DNA of 64,000 bases from CAYNNQ01 sp964398785. Lineage in GTDB: Bacteria > Desulfobacterota > Desulfovibrionia > Desulfovibrionales > Desulfonatronovibrionaceae. This document shows positions 13,998-22,464 of the stretch, piece by piece. Location: the NCBI GenBank assembly GCA_964398785.1, contig CAYNNQ010000002.1:1-64000 (forward strand). The letters are read 5' to 3'. Under the pieces are notes generated by a model. That model saw only the letters and a list, made by a program, of their open reading frames with translations, was not told the origin of the DNA and ran no database searches. Positions within the stretch are counted from its first letter, which is position 1. Every line of letters starts with the position of its first letter. A program made the position numbers and the translations under genes.

Positions 13998-15800
13998 CTA
14001 ACCGGTCTTTTTAACTATCTTGCTAAAGTCTAAACCGAAATCCAGCTTACTGACAATCTCACGGTAAAGCACAGATGGAGCTGTGTCAGTGCTGTAGCGT
14101 CCATAGGTCATAGTATCGTGAGAGTGCCCGAGCATTCTGGAGGCCACCTTTTCAGGGACTCCATTCTTGTCACACCAATTAGCGATGGTATGCCGGAAAC
14201 TGTGGAATACTTTCTTTCCCTTGTCCGGGTCTTTCGGAATACCCACCTTGTCCCTGTATCTACCAAACCATTTACTAGGATTGTGGGAGAAATTATGGCT
14301 GGAACCTTTCGGTTTCAATTCTGGGAAAAGCAGAGTTTCTCCCTCGTTCTTGAGTTTTTCTACATAACTGAGGAATCTTAAGTCCTCAGTCAGCACAGTA
14401 TGAAGGGGAATAACTCTCTGTGAGCTTGCATTCTTCAGGGTCTTGATGCCCCTGCTGTTAATGTCGATACACCACAGGCCTTCTTCCTGTATGACGTCCT
14501 CCAGGTGAAGCTGACAGATTTCCTCAAGCCTGGCCCCAGTGAATAGTCCTAGCAATGGAACCCAGTATTTGAAGTTCTTGTCAAAAGTTCCTTCCAGATA
14601 TTCTGGACTATGAAACAGTTTCTTCAGGTCCTCTGTGCTGAACGGGTCCCTGTGTTCATGGTCCTGTTTCTTTTTCTTAATAGTCAAAACTTCTTTAATG
14701 GAATCGTCGGCAAGGTATCCCTGCCTTTTACACCAGAGGATAAATGAGCTTGTCTTGTTGAATCTATTCTTGAGCGTATCTGTAGACATCCTGTCTGATT
14801 CTGGGATGTCCATCTCCAGTAATTCCTGAACAGTCTTGTCACGGTAAGCTTTCTTTTTCTGTGAGTTGGCCGGGAGTTGTAATAGCTTGGCCTTGTAGTT
14901 TCGTATCTGCTCAAAGGAAAGTTGAGAAACAGGGAAGTCCTCCCCGACAATCTCAACGAACAGTTTGAGCATGGGCTTATTGCTCTTAAGGGTCCTATTG
15001 TTCCAGGCTTTCAGGTTGACCTGTTCGTTAACGTACAATTCAAGGGCCTCGGAGAGTGTCGGGCCTTGCTGCTGCTGTTGGTCCTGTGTGGTTGCATACA
15101 GGGGGTCAAGGGAGGGCGAAACGTCCTCGTTGAACTGTTGAACTGCGGGGTCAGGAATTGTCCTGTCTGATTCAAACTTGCAGAAAGTAGCAGTGCTTTT
15201 CAGTAGCTCACGGCAGAGCTTTTTGAACTGGAGGGAATTTTCATCAACCTGAATGCCCCATTCTTCAAGCAGGGCCTTAGCGGTATGAGTTATGCCCCGG
15301 AAATCTGATAGGCTGGCTTGTTCGGTAACATCGGATTCAATGGAGGAGAGTGTAGCTTGATAGCTTTGGAGTTCAGATTCATCCCTGAATCCTTGGGAAA
15401 GGCGTTGGCCTTCAGCTTCCTCCAAGGCCTCCTTCAGATTGTGCCGGACAATCTCCTGAATTTTTTCATTCGAGAGTTCAGCCATATAACCGCAGTTCCT
15501 TTTTGTTCGGAGTTCATGGAAATACCCGTCAACCATGACAGCAAGTCTGTTTGCCTTGCTCCGGGCCTCTCTCAGGTATGAGGTCCGAAGGGACAAGCGG
15601 ACTTCAGTTCTCTGAAGAATAGGCCGAATGTCTACGGGAATTGATTTCCGAAAATAAAAGGTATGCCGATGTTTGACAAGATTGGAGGGTGGAGAACCAC
15701 CGATTGATTGAGATGACCTACGGTGAGAAGTCCTTGTTGAACTGTGGTGGGTACTGCGCTGACTCCTTGGCTCCATTTTGTATCCCCTATTTGTATCCAT
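13998..15800 (-). CDS. Tyrosine recombinase/integrase of island A
   Basis: The 600-residue protein is much longer than typical integrases. After a Ser/Arg/His-rich start it shows an N-terminal module with HTFYFRKSIPVDIRPIL and RLSLRTSYLREARSKANRL (DUF6538-like). A helical middle and a SAM-like core-binding domain follow. The catalytic domain has TGARLEEICQLHLEDV (Arg I), HSFRHTIANWCDKNG (His-x-x-Arg), MLGHSHDTM and YGRYS (nucleophile Tyr). The stop is near the decayed BRO gene and the start is about 50 bases from the right att site of island A, the usual place for the integrase. It is expected to target the ssrA 3' end. Confidence 0.9.
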   Translation of the reverse strand: MDTNRGYKMEPRSQRSTHHSSTRTSHRRSSQSIGGSPPSNLVKHRHTFYFRKSIPVDIRPILQRTEVRLSLRTSYLREARSKANRLAVMVDGYFHELRTKRNCGYMAELSNEKIQEIVRHNLKEALEEAEGQRLSQGFRDESELQSYQATLSSIESDVTEQASLSDFRGITHTAKALLEEWGIQVDENSLQFKKLCRELLKSTATFCKFESDRTIPDPAVQQFNEDVSPSLDPLYATTQDQQQQQGPTLSEALELYVNEQVNLKAWNNRTLKSNKPMLKLFVEIVGEDFPVSQLSFEQIRNYKAKLLQLPANSQKKKAYRDKTVQELLEMDIPESDRMSTDTLKNRFNKTSSFILWCKRQGYLADDSIKEVLTIKKKKQDHEHRDPFSTEDLKKLFHSPEYLEGTFDKNFKYWVPLLGLFTGARLEEICQLHLEDVIQEEGLWCIDINSRGIKTLKNASSQRVIPLHTVLTEDLRFLSYVEKLKNEGETLLFPELKPKGSSHNFSHNPSKWFGRYRDKVGIPKDPDKGKKVFHSFRHTIANWCDKNGVPEKVASRMLGHSHDTMTYGRYSTDTAPSVLYREIVSKLDFGLDFSKIVKKTG

Positions 15801-15851
15801 AGGGGGCTGAAGCAGGATGTCAGGAGATAAAGCAAGTTAAATCAGTTGCTT

Positions 15852-15874
15852 ATTGGTTATTGGTGGAGGCGGCG
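15852..15874 (-). other. att site, junction of islands A and B
   Basis: ATTGGTTATTGGTGGAGGCG plus GCG, identical to the sites at 10793 and 23880. It diverges right after this (TCCATCG), which defines the shared core as 23 bases. Confidence 0.85.
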
Positions 15875-16145
15875 TCCATCGAAATTATTGATTAACCTAC
15901 TATTTTTAAATATTTTTTAATTTAGCATTTCGAATCTTACCCCTGATTTTACCCCAAAAATTTTAAGGCTGGCCATATGTTTTAGTGGGGTATTAGAAAA
16001 ATATTTGCTGTAATTTTTTAAAATCTTCCATTGACCACAAACCTTTGTTCAAAAACTTAGAATTAAACGGATTAGGGCGTTATTTTGTTTTTTGGGGGAA
16101 ATTGATATATTCGTAATTTCGTGTGCACGCTTTCTTAATATTGCC
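15875..16145. other. Left arm of island B with recombinase arm-type sites
   Basis: AT-rich and without a gene. It contains CTTACCCC (15936), TTTACCCC (15948) and GGGGTATT (15987), the same octamers as in the arm next to integrase B. They are probable integrase or excisionase binding sites. Confidence 0.5.
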
Positions 16146-16574
16146 TTAACTGCCTGCCACCTCTGTCAAAAGCTCGCTGGCAAGTTCGCAAGCTCTCGGG
16201 CTGTTCGTTATCTTGGCGGCAATCTCACGGCTTGTCTCTTTATCTTCCGGAAGTACCGCTTCAATGGTCTGTCCTTCTTTCCAGCCTTCAAAACGCTGGT
16301 AAATCAACTTGGCCGCCTGAACATTCCCTTCCTTGGCTTTTCTCAGCAAGGTGCGGTCAACCTCTGCAAGGTCTTTTGCATATCTCCCACGGCGTAACCT
16401 CAAAGCGGGTTCGGCAATAAGCTCTTGAAATTCTCCAGGACTCCAGGTTCGGTTTATGTAATTGTACTTTTTCCCCAAAACCTCTTGGCTCAACTTCTCC
16501 TTGGAAGGCCATTCGTTTTCCGGGTTTGCCAGATATTCAATGAGCCTTTCCTTGTTCCGGTCTTTAGGTTTCAT
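16146..16574 (-). CDS. Phage-type protein, terminase-small-subunit-like
   Basis: The 142-residue protein is basic and helical. It starts MKPKDRNKERLIEYLANP and has a region LLRKAKEGNVQAAKLIYQRF. That helical motif is common in small phage proteins of the phBC6A51/terminase-small type, where it follows a helix-turn-helix. Without a large terminase nearby, packaging is not implied. A DNA-binding role is the safer guess. It is the last gene of the island B operon, 12 bases after the RuvC-like gene. Confidence 0.5.
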   Translation of the reverse strand: MKPKDRNKERLIEYLANPENEWPSKEKLSQEVLGKKYNYINRTWSPGEFQELIAEPALRLRRGRYAKDLAEVDRTLLRKAKEGNVQAAKLIYQRFEGWKEGQTIEAVLPEDKETSREIAAKITNSPRACELASELLTEVAGS

Positions 16575-16586
16575 CCTATCGCCTCC

Positions 16587-17048
16587 CTATCGAATACAAG
16601 CGCGGGTTTTCGCCCACCATGCAAGCAACAAGGCATCTGCTTTATTATGGTCCTTTTTGCGTGAAAAACTCACGTCCGGAAACAAGCGCCGGGCCACGTT
16701 CAAAGACCTTGCCTTCGGGTTCGGTCCATCGGACGGCCTTACAAGGCCCTTTTGCCATTCTGAGGGTCGGGGCTCCAGGCAAGGAAAGCAAAGGGCCGCA
16801 ATAACGCCTTGCCACTGTCCGAAATTTTGCCCAAAAGAGAATGTGCTTTTAATACCTTGCCGGGGCATACTGTGTACCCGTTCCAGGGCAACAAGCTCAA
16901 TCTCATGTTCAAGGCTCCATTGTCGGAGTATGTCCGCCGCTGCTCCCGGATCGCCGGGCCAATCGGAAACGAATTGACTTTGCCGCGTAATCAACGCCGC
17001 CGATCCTGTTTTTCCGGGATCAATCCCGATCCATGCCTTATCTCTCAC
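16587..17048 (-). CDS. RuvC-like Holliday-junction resolvase
   Basis: The 153-residue RNase-H-fold nuclease opens with AWIGIDPGKTGSAALI (first catalytic Asp in GIDPG). It continues with VALERVHSMPRQG (catalytic Glu in LERV) and FSFGQNFGQWQGVIAAL. It ends with SRKKDHNKADALLLAWW, giving the closing acidic residue in KADAL. This is the phage/mobile-element RuvC type. It would resolve branched DNA after replication of the island. Its ATG shares a base with the stop of the upstream helicase gene, so translation is coupled. Confidence 0.8.
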   Translation of the reverse strand: MRDKAWIGIDPGKTGSAALITRQSQFVSDWPGDPGAAADILRQWSLEHEIELVALERVHSMPRQGIKSTFSFGQNFGQWQGVIAALCFPCLEPRPSEWQKGLVRPSDGPNPKARSLNVARRLFPDVSFSRKKDHNKADALLLAWWAKTRACIR

Positions 17049-18400
17049 TAAAAAGACCTCCTGTAAGTCTCTTGCCGGGTTCTTGCTGATGCCTCAAGCA
17101 CGCCCTCGCGGTAGTCCACATAATCAAAAACGCGGGGCTTTTTCCCCTGGAGAGGCCGCAAGATACGCCCGACAATCTGTATCAATCGCCCCCTGGACTT
17201 TACCGGGGTGGTTAAAAATAAACTGGAAAAGCCAGGGCAATCAAAGCCTTCCCCGATAAGCTGTACCGTACTGCCTAACAAATAAATGTCCCCGGCCTGT
17301 ACGCCTTCCACAATGGCCTTTCTTTGGCTTTCAGGCGTTTTCCCGGTTAGTATGTCCATATTCAAGCCAAAATTCCTTAAAATCGCCTCTAGCGCCTTTA
17401 AATGCTTTACTCTGTCACTTACCACAAGACACGTCCCCGCGCCTCGTTCTGTCTCTGATTTAATGTCTCGGGCAATCATCAAATTTCGCTCTTTATCCCC
17501 GGTCAATTCCTTGAGCATGTGCGGATAATTTTCCGCCGCGTTTCCCGGATAAAAAAAATCGGTCCGCCGTGTAATGATTTCCGGCTTTAGGATTGCCCCT
17601 GATTTTTCCAGGGTTTTTTGACTTACCCGGTGGAGGGTAGGGCCGACAAAAAATTCAATAACGCGGGTCAATCTGTCCCGCCTGTACGGGGTCGCGCTCA
17701 GTCCCGTTCTGTACTTCGCGGGAAAATAGTTCACGCAACTTGAAAACATATCCGCCGGGCATCGGTGACACTCGTCCACTATTACTTGACCAAAGAGCGG
17801 GGCCAGTTCCTTAAGCCTGCTTTGAACCGTGTTCACGATCCCCACGCTGACCGGCTGAACGTCGAAATTCCCGTCACCAATCAAACCCGGCTCGACTTCA
17901 AGGAAAGACCGGATACGCTCCGCCCATTGGTGCATCAATTCCTTGCCATGTACCAGGATTAAGGCGGGCTGTTTCCTTTCGGCCAATAGCGCAAGGGCCA
18001 TAACCGTTTTTCCGCTGCCCGTTCCGGCCTGTAAAACGCCTTGATCCAGCCTTTGCATATTCGCAAGGGCCTTTTGTTGATACGGCCGCAAGTTCCCCCG
18101 AAAATTTACCTGGATAGGCTCAATGCTCAAGCGCCGGTCTTCATATTTCGGCTTGATCCCCGAACTTAATAAAAGGCCGTTTATGGCTTTCAAGGCTCCC
18201 CTGGGCACGGAAAGGGTTATCTGGTCGTCCATCTCGCCCCATTCAAAATAGTGTAGCTTCGGCTTTATGCCGTGACCGCCGCCACCGTACTTTTGCGCGT
18301 TTAAAAAATCCGGATTATCCAAAGTAAGTTGGCGCTCGATCTTGTCCGCTATGTCTCCAGGGCTGAAAATATGCGCCCGGTGATCTACTTTTATTTTCAT
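17048..18400 (-). CDS. SF2 DEAD/DEAH-box DNA helicase
   Basis: The 450-residue protein has helicase motifs in order: LRPYQQKALANM (Q-like motif), LQAGTGSGKTVMALALL (Walker A), QVIVDECHRCPADM (DECH box), GLSATPYRRD (motif III) and, in the second RecA domain, LIQIVGRILRPL (motif VI). About 95 residues precede the first RecA domain. It resembles the RAD25/UvsW-like helicases of phages and integrative elements. It lies between the TubC_N-like gene and the RuvC-like gene, which points to branch migration followed by resolution in island replication. Confidence 0.88.
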   Translation of the reverse strand: MKIKVDHRAHIFSPGDIADKIERQLTLDNPDFLNAQKYGGGGHGIKPKLHYFEWGEMDDQITLSVPRGALKAINGLLLSSGIKPKYEDRRLSIEPIQVNFRGNLRPYQQKALANMQRLDQGVLQAGTGSGKTVMALALLAERKQPALILVHGKELMHQWAERIRSFLEVEPGLIGDGNFDVQPVSVGIVNTVQSRLKELAPLFGQVIVDECHRCPADMFSSCVNYFPAKYRTGLSATPYRRDRLTRVIEFFVGPTLHRVSQKTLEKSGAILKPEIITRRTDFFYPGNAAENYPHMLKELTGDKERNLMIARDIKSETERGAGTCLVVSDRVKHLKALEAILRNFGLNMDILTGKTPESQRKAIVEGVQAGDIYLLGSTVQLIGEGFDCPGFSSLFLTTPVKSRGRLIQIVGRILRPLQGKKPRVFDYVDYREGVLEASARTRQETYRRSF

Positions 18401-18426
18401 TTGTCGTCCTCCGCCGTGATCTTATT

Positions 18427-18918
18427 TCAAGGCCGGGCTACTTGCCGGACCTTTTGACCTGAAATGTTTATCGCGGAAAATATTATCAGGCCATCGTCAA
18501 GGCTGATTTCCCACTTGGTTTCCCGCCAAATCTCCAGCCAGGCCACGCCCCATTCACCATGCGGATATGAGTACCGCCCGGCCCTGAATAATCGCGTCCT
18601 GGTCCATCCTGCTTTCTCGAGTTCAGATAACCGGGGTAAAATCCACCTGCGGGCAATCCGCCAGGATTTGACCATCTCCCGGGTAACGTGCCGGGCACGG
18701 TCCCGGACGTATGAAACTGAATCAAAAGGAATTGGTTTAGAATCAACCTCTTCGCGATCCCTAACCGTCTTCAAAATTTCCGCCTTATTTTCCTTTGCCA
18801 GGGTCAAAGCATGGCTCCAAAGTTCGTCCGTGAGGCTGTCAGGTGCATCCAAGGCAAGGTTTTCTCCATCCGGCTTGACCGTTACCCCGATTTTTTCAAT
18901 CTGTAATAACGCGTTCAT
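18427..18918 (-). CDS. Hypothetical protein with TubC_N-like start
   Basis: A 163-residue protein. The first 50 residues (LLQIEKIGVTVKPDGENLAL, then TLAKENKAEILKTV) look like the TubC N-terminal docking fold that also occurs in phage and plasmid proteins next to primases. The remainder is Arg/Trp-rich (RWILPRLSELEKAGWTRTRL, GEWGVAWLEIWRETKW) and unrecognised. The start overlaps the stop of the primase gene by 4 bases. It may dock to the primase/helicase, but that is inference. Confidence 0.6.
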   Translation of the reverse strand: MNALLQIEKIGVTVKPDGENLALDAPDSLTDELWSHALTLAKENKAEILKTVRDREEVDSKPIPFDSVSYVRDRARHVTREMVKSWRIARRWILPRLSELEKAGWTRTRLFRAGRYSYPHGEWGVAWLEIWRETKWEISLDDGLIIFSAINISGQKVRQVARP

Positions 18919-21416
18919 ATAACGGCCTTTCGCCTTTCTCTTTCAGATTTTTTGTCTAAATAACCGCCACAAGTGCCACAAGTGCCATTTTCCTTTGATT
19001 CATGCGGGTTCCCGGATATGGCGCTTGGTTTGGAACCGCCACAAGTGCCACTTTCTTTTGATTCCTGCGTGGTTTCATAGGTGGCGGATGTGGCGGTTGT
19101 TTTTAATCCGCCACCTTCGGGAGGTACCGCCATATAAGGATTAGTGGCGGGTGTGGCGGATGTGGCGCTTTTTAAAGAGTTAATATTGTCTTCAGTAAGA
19201 ACCACCACGCGTTTACCCCCTCCGGCCTTTCGGGTGTGCAACTTTAATTTGCTTACTGTTTTACCCACGGAACACGAATTTACCCTATAATTTTTACTTA
19301 CCCCTTCATTTACCTTTTCGGTGATCCGGGCAGTGGGCAAGCAACCATTGTTAATTTCGTCTTCAAGGGCCACGATTGCAAAAGCGATCCTTTTTTCAAG
19401 TGGACTGGCTTCCGTTATTCCTTCGGATGAGGTCAGGGCTTGCCATGTTGATTGCTGATGGGCCTTGAACCAATCGGCCAGGTCTACCGCCCTTTGCATT
19501 GTTTCCCTTTGAATCGGCAAGGCGGGGTCACTTCCGTACGCGTGAGACTCAAGCGCGTGGAGAATAAGTGCGAGCCGTGCACATTGCCCCCTTAACTTTG
19601 CGCTCAATGCTTCAAAACGCTGCGCGTCAAAATCTTTCCAAGGCTCTGTTGCCTGTTCGTTATACCATTGCCGATAAACTCTTTTGGCTTCTCTGGTCAT
19701 TTCCACAAACTGTGGGTCTTCGCCCATCTCTGCATCAAGTAACGATTGAACAAGGTTATTTATTCTGTCTTTCAATTCCCCTTCGAAACTTTCATCCGTC
19801 CATGTTGCCGGGTCGTGTGGTTCCGCCCGTACAAAAAGAAAGCGAGGCAAAAACCCGCTTACTTCATCCGTGTTGCTGAATAGTGCGGGCAAAACACCGG
19901 GCTGGAGACTTCCCAAAATAGACAAGCAGGCGTGCCGGATATAAGCATTGTCTCCGGATTTTCGAGTCCTCTTCCACGGGCCGCAATCGTAAGAACTCAT
20001 TAAGCGGGCCTTTGGTCCATCAGCCTTCCCCCCCGGCCTGTATCTCCCTAAGTTTTGGAGCAGGCCGGAAAGCTCATCGTGATACCAAAGAACGCCCCTG
20101 GGGTTGCCGGAAAGTGCATCCGTTAAGGCTTCTTCCGTCGCGTCCTCAATGTAATTCTGTTTCCAGACCGGCCTTTCAGGTGGCGGGCCTTGTTCGTCCC
20201 GACTTTGCCGCCTCCGGGCTTCAACCTCTTCTTGATAGCGGGCCATAGCTTCCTGGTGTTGTCTAAAGCCTTCTGCCTCAGCATGAAAAACGGGCCGGAG
20301 AAACGCCCGCATACAAGGCGATTTTCCTATTCCGGACCGGGCCACCAGTGCCAAAAAAAGATTAGGGTGCTCAGTCCATCCCGGCTTAACCACAACGCCC
20401 ATTGAACGCCCAATCAATGCGCCCGTGATTGAAATAAGGGTGATGGCCGGTATTTCCAGAGGGACGGAAAAGGCCTTGCTTGCTTGTCGGATTGCCTCGG
20501 CAAAATGCGCCGGGAATACGTGCATAGGGAATTGAGGTGGTGGGGTGGTAAATGGACTGTGAACGTCGTCTTTCTCGTCGTCCTCTTGGATTGCCTCGCT
20601 TATGGACTCAAGCACATTTTCCCGTGTCCATCCTTCGGCCAGTGCATCGGCCAAGTCCCATCCTTTTGAAACGCCCTCGGGTGGAGAAGCGATCCGGGTT
20701 GACTTCGTTCCGGCCTTTTTCAAGCATCCTTGGAGAGTTTGCGCGGCTTTTTCTCCCGGCTCGTCCGCATCCGGCCAGATAACCACCTCTCGCCCCTGGA
20801 GCGGGGTCCAGTCGGCTTTGTTTATCGCATTTGTCCCGCCCGGCCAGGTGATACAAACATAATCCACGCCCACCAGCTGCCGGGCTGCGTCTGTGGTCTT
20901 TTCGCCTTCCACGATCAAAACAGGTTTATTGGGATATGCGGCCAAGCGATCAAGGCCATATAAAGGCCGTGGCGCCAAGGCGGATTTTGCGATCCATTTT
21001 CCGTTTGTCTGCTGCTGAAAGAACGGAATCACGGTTTTACCGTCGGGACCATCAAAGCGGGCAACGTGGCCCACGGTCCGGCTTGCCTGGTCGTGATAGG
21101 TCCAGTGGCAAGCATAAGTTGCGCCGTACCATTTTGTTGGGATACCTGGAGGGCGGTCACGATCTTTCCCGCCGTTTTTCCACGGCCATAAACCGCGTTC
21201 GCGCAAAGCCGAAATTACGGCTTCCTGACTGCATCCCGCGTAACAGTGGACCAGGATTTTTCCTCCCTCCAAAGTAACGCAGCAAGAGGGGTTTTTGTCC
21301 TCATGGGCCGGGCAATGTATCGTTGCCTTATTTTCATTTTCTGATGGGATATAATCGCCCAACGCCCTGACAATTCCGTTAAAAACTTCTTTGACTTTTA
21401 TTGAATTATCATCCAT
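18915..21416 (-). CDS. DUF3987-type primase/helicase with zinc finger and Toprim
   Basis: About 833 residues. The N-terminal CHC2-type primase zinc finger reads ATIHCPAHEDKNPSCCV then HCYAGC. The Toprim part has PVLIVEGEKTTDAARQLVG and VIWPDADEPGEKAA. The large DUF3987 ATPase portion has LVARSGIGKSPCMRAF as a P-loop and YHDELSGLLQNL as the likely Walker B region. A Ser/Gly-rich, Cys-containing C-terminal linker has HESKENGTCG-like repeats. I prefer the ATG at 21414-21416 (AAAAGGTG before it). A GTG at 21497 would add 27 residues and overlap the next gene. It is the replication protein of island B. Confidence 0.85.
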   Translation of the reverse strand: MDDNSIKVKEVFNGIVRALGDYIPSENENKATIHCPAHEDKNPSCCVTLEGGKILVHCYAGCSQEAVISALRERGLWPWKNGGKDRDRPPGIPTKWYGATYACHWTYHDQASRTVGHVARFDGPDGKTVIPFFQQQTNGKWIAKSALAPRPLYGLDRLAAYPNKPVLIVEGEKTTDAARQLVGVDYVCITWPGGTNAINKADWTPLQGREVVIWPDADEPGEKAAQTLQGCLKKAGTKSTRIASPPEGVSKGWDLADALAEGWTRENVLESISEAIQEDDEKDDVHSPFTTPPPQFPMHVFPAHFAEAIRQASKAFSVPLEIPAITLISITGALIGRSMGVVVKPGWTEHPNLFLALVARSGIGKSPCMRAFLRPVFHAEAEGFRQHQEAMARYQEEVEARRRQSRDEQGPPPERPVWKQNYIEDATEEALTDALSGNPRGVLWYHDELSGLLQNLGRYRPGGKADGPKARLMSSYDCGPWKRTRKSGDNAYIRHACLSILGSLQPGVLPALFSNTDEVSGFLPRFLFVRAEPHDPATWTDESFEGELKDRINNLVQSLLDAEMGEDPQFVEMTREAKRVYRQWYNEQATEPWKDFDAQRFEALSAKLRGQCARLALILHALESHAYGSDPALPIQRETMQRAVDLADWFKAHQQSTWQALTSSEGITEASPLEKRIAFAIVALEDEINNGCLPTARITEKVNEGVSKNYRVNSCSVGKTVSKLKLHTRKAGGGKRVVVLTEDNINSLKSATSATPATNPYMAVPPEGGGLKTTATSATYETTQESKESGTCGGSKPSAISGNPHESKENGTCGTCGGYLDKKSERERRKAVI

Positions 21417-21468
21417 AATTTTAAACACCTTTTCCGGCTTCCGCCGTACTTCTTTAAACCCCGGCCAA

Positions 21469-21672
21469 CTACTTACCGGGGTTTTCTTTTTCTCCACCTA
21501 TCCCGAAATGATCCTCAAAGACGTATGTCGCTGTAACGTGGCTGATCTTTTCAATCAGAAGTTCGGCAAACATTGCCAGCGCCCTTCTGTCCGCCTCGTC
21601 CTCCGTAAAAGGAAGGGTCTTGAAGAGATACAATTTCGCCAAGTATAGGTCCTCAAGTTCTCGCCTGTTCAT
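21469..21672 (-). CDS. Small protein (67 aa), island B
   Basis: 67 residues, helical and acidic (MNRRELEDLYLAKLYLFKTL, DEADRRALAMFAELLIEKIS). The ATG directly follows the stop of the AlpA-like gene, so the two are coupled. No family is recognised. Small helical proteins in this position often serve as accessory replication or regulatory factors. Confidence 0.5.
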   Translation of the reverse strand: MNRRELEDLYLAKLYLFKTLPFTEDEADRRALAMFAELLIEKISHVTATYVFEDHFGIGGEKENPGK

Positions 21673-21876
21673 TTAGGAAATCCCGTGTTCCACAAGTTGC
21701 ATAATATCTTTTTTTCTCCACGCGGTTGTCCGGGGTCCTAACTTTATGGGTTGTGGGTAACGTCCATCTTTTACGCCCTTCCACCATGTAGCACGGGAAA
21801 CAGGAACCAAGGCAAGTACCTGGGGCAAACGGATTAATGTGTTATCGTTTTCTAAGTGGTTTTTTTGTTTTTTCAT
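21673..21876 (-). CDS. AlpA-family transcriptional regulator / excisionase-like
   Basis: A 67-residue MerR-like helix-turn-helix protein: LIRLPQVLALVPVSRATWWK (helix-turn-helix), then DGRYPQPIKLGPRTTAWRKK and DIMQLVEHG. This is the canonical AlpA pattern, in which the regulator activates or assists excision of a P4-like element. I use ATG 21874-21876, preceded by TTGGAGG at a good distance. The frame stays open much further upstream, but that part runs through the AT-rich control region and is not likely translated. Confidence 0.85.
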   Translation of the reverse strand: MKKQKNHLENDNTLIRLPQVLALVPVSRATWWKGVKDGRYPQPIKLGPRTTAWRKKDIMQLVEHGIS

Positions 21877-21899
21877 AATGCAAAACCTCCAATTAAAAT

Positions 21900-22130
21900 G
21901 TTGAACAATTAGTTGACAAATGTATTTTGCAATACAATATTGCCTTTTTTTGTCTAGTAGCTTAAATAAAATATTGTGTAAAGTACCACGTGCAAAATTA
22001 TACAAGTCAACTAATCCTTCGACAATTTGCAAAGTACAATGCAAAATTTTTAAAAAAGTAAACTATACAGTCAACAATTTGCAAGTATAGTATAAAAAAC
22101 AATAGAAACGCGTTTAAAAAAAATCGTTAT
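21900..22130. promoter_or_regulatory. AT-rich control region with TTTGCAA repeats (island B)
   Basis: There is no gene in 21877-22220. The region has repeated motifs related to ACAATTTGCAA(A)GTA (about 22022 and 22073), TATTTTGCAATACAAT (about 21920), TGCAAAATTA (about 21992) and ATGCAAAATTT (about 22040). These could be operators for the AlpA-like protein or iterons for the primase. Promoters for the minus-strand operon must lie here. Confidence 0.45.
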
Positions 22131-22169
22131 TTTTCAAATTAAATTTTTATGGAGGGTCGAAGGGCACAA

Positions 22170-22195
22170 AAAAAACCCCGCCGAAGCGGGGTCTG
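22170..22195 (-). terminator. Terminator between the small island-B gene and the operon control region
   Basis: On the minus strand, ACCCCGCTTCGGCGGGGT is followed by TTTTTTT, 26 bases past the stop at 22221. The TTCG tetraloop is typical of strong terminators. Confidence 0.85.
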
Positions 22196-22220
22196 TGGTG
22201 GAGGGCAAGGTAGGGTGTTT

Positions 22221-22427
22221 TTAAAGCGGTAGCGGAGTGCCGTCCATCCGCTGAATATCAACAAAAGCATCGTTTACACGATCTTCAAGGCTCCCCACGG
22301 TGACGCCTATACCGTGAAGGGCTTCCGGTGAAAGGGGCTGGTCCTGCCCTTGCAGTGTTTCGCGAAGTCCCGCCAAAGCCGTTGCAACGTCAACAAGGCT
22401 GTCCTGAATTGTTTGTACGCCTTTCAT
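22221..22427 (-). CDS. Small protein (68 aa), island B
   Basis: 68 residues, acidic, predicted helical (GVQTIQDSLVDVATALAGLR, VGSLEDRVNDAFVDIQRM). AGGAGGATGAA precedes the ATG, a good ribosome binding site. It lies 37 bases downstream of integrase B on the same strand and is closed by a strong terminator, so the two genes form a unit. No family is recognised. Confidence 0.55.
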   Translation of the reverse strand: MKGVQTIQDSLVDVATALAGLRETLQGQDQPLSPEALHGIGVTVGSLEDRVNDAFVDIQRMDGTPLPL

Positions 22428-22464
22428 TTCATCCTCCTGGGGTTTAAATTGGTTTGCTTATCCA

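Larger units (their letters stand above)
10793..15874. mobile_element. Integrative island A at ssrA
   Basis: About 5.1 kb bounded by direct repeats of the ssrA 3' end (10793 and 15852). The tyrosine recombinase gene (13998-15800) sits next to the right att. Other contents are a small unknown gene, a long structured non-coding stretch, a BRO-family gene, a serine recombinase and a decayed BRO gene. There are no structural phage, conjugation or replication genes. It is presumably a small, possibly defective, integrative element lying in tandem with island B. Confidence 0.8.

Noticed and set aside
21877..22044. Long N-terminal extension of the AlpA-like protein
   Set aside because: The open frame runs through the AT-rich control region. 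The internal ATG at 21876 has a strong Shine-Dalgarno and gives the normal AlpA size.
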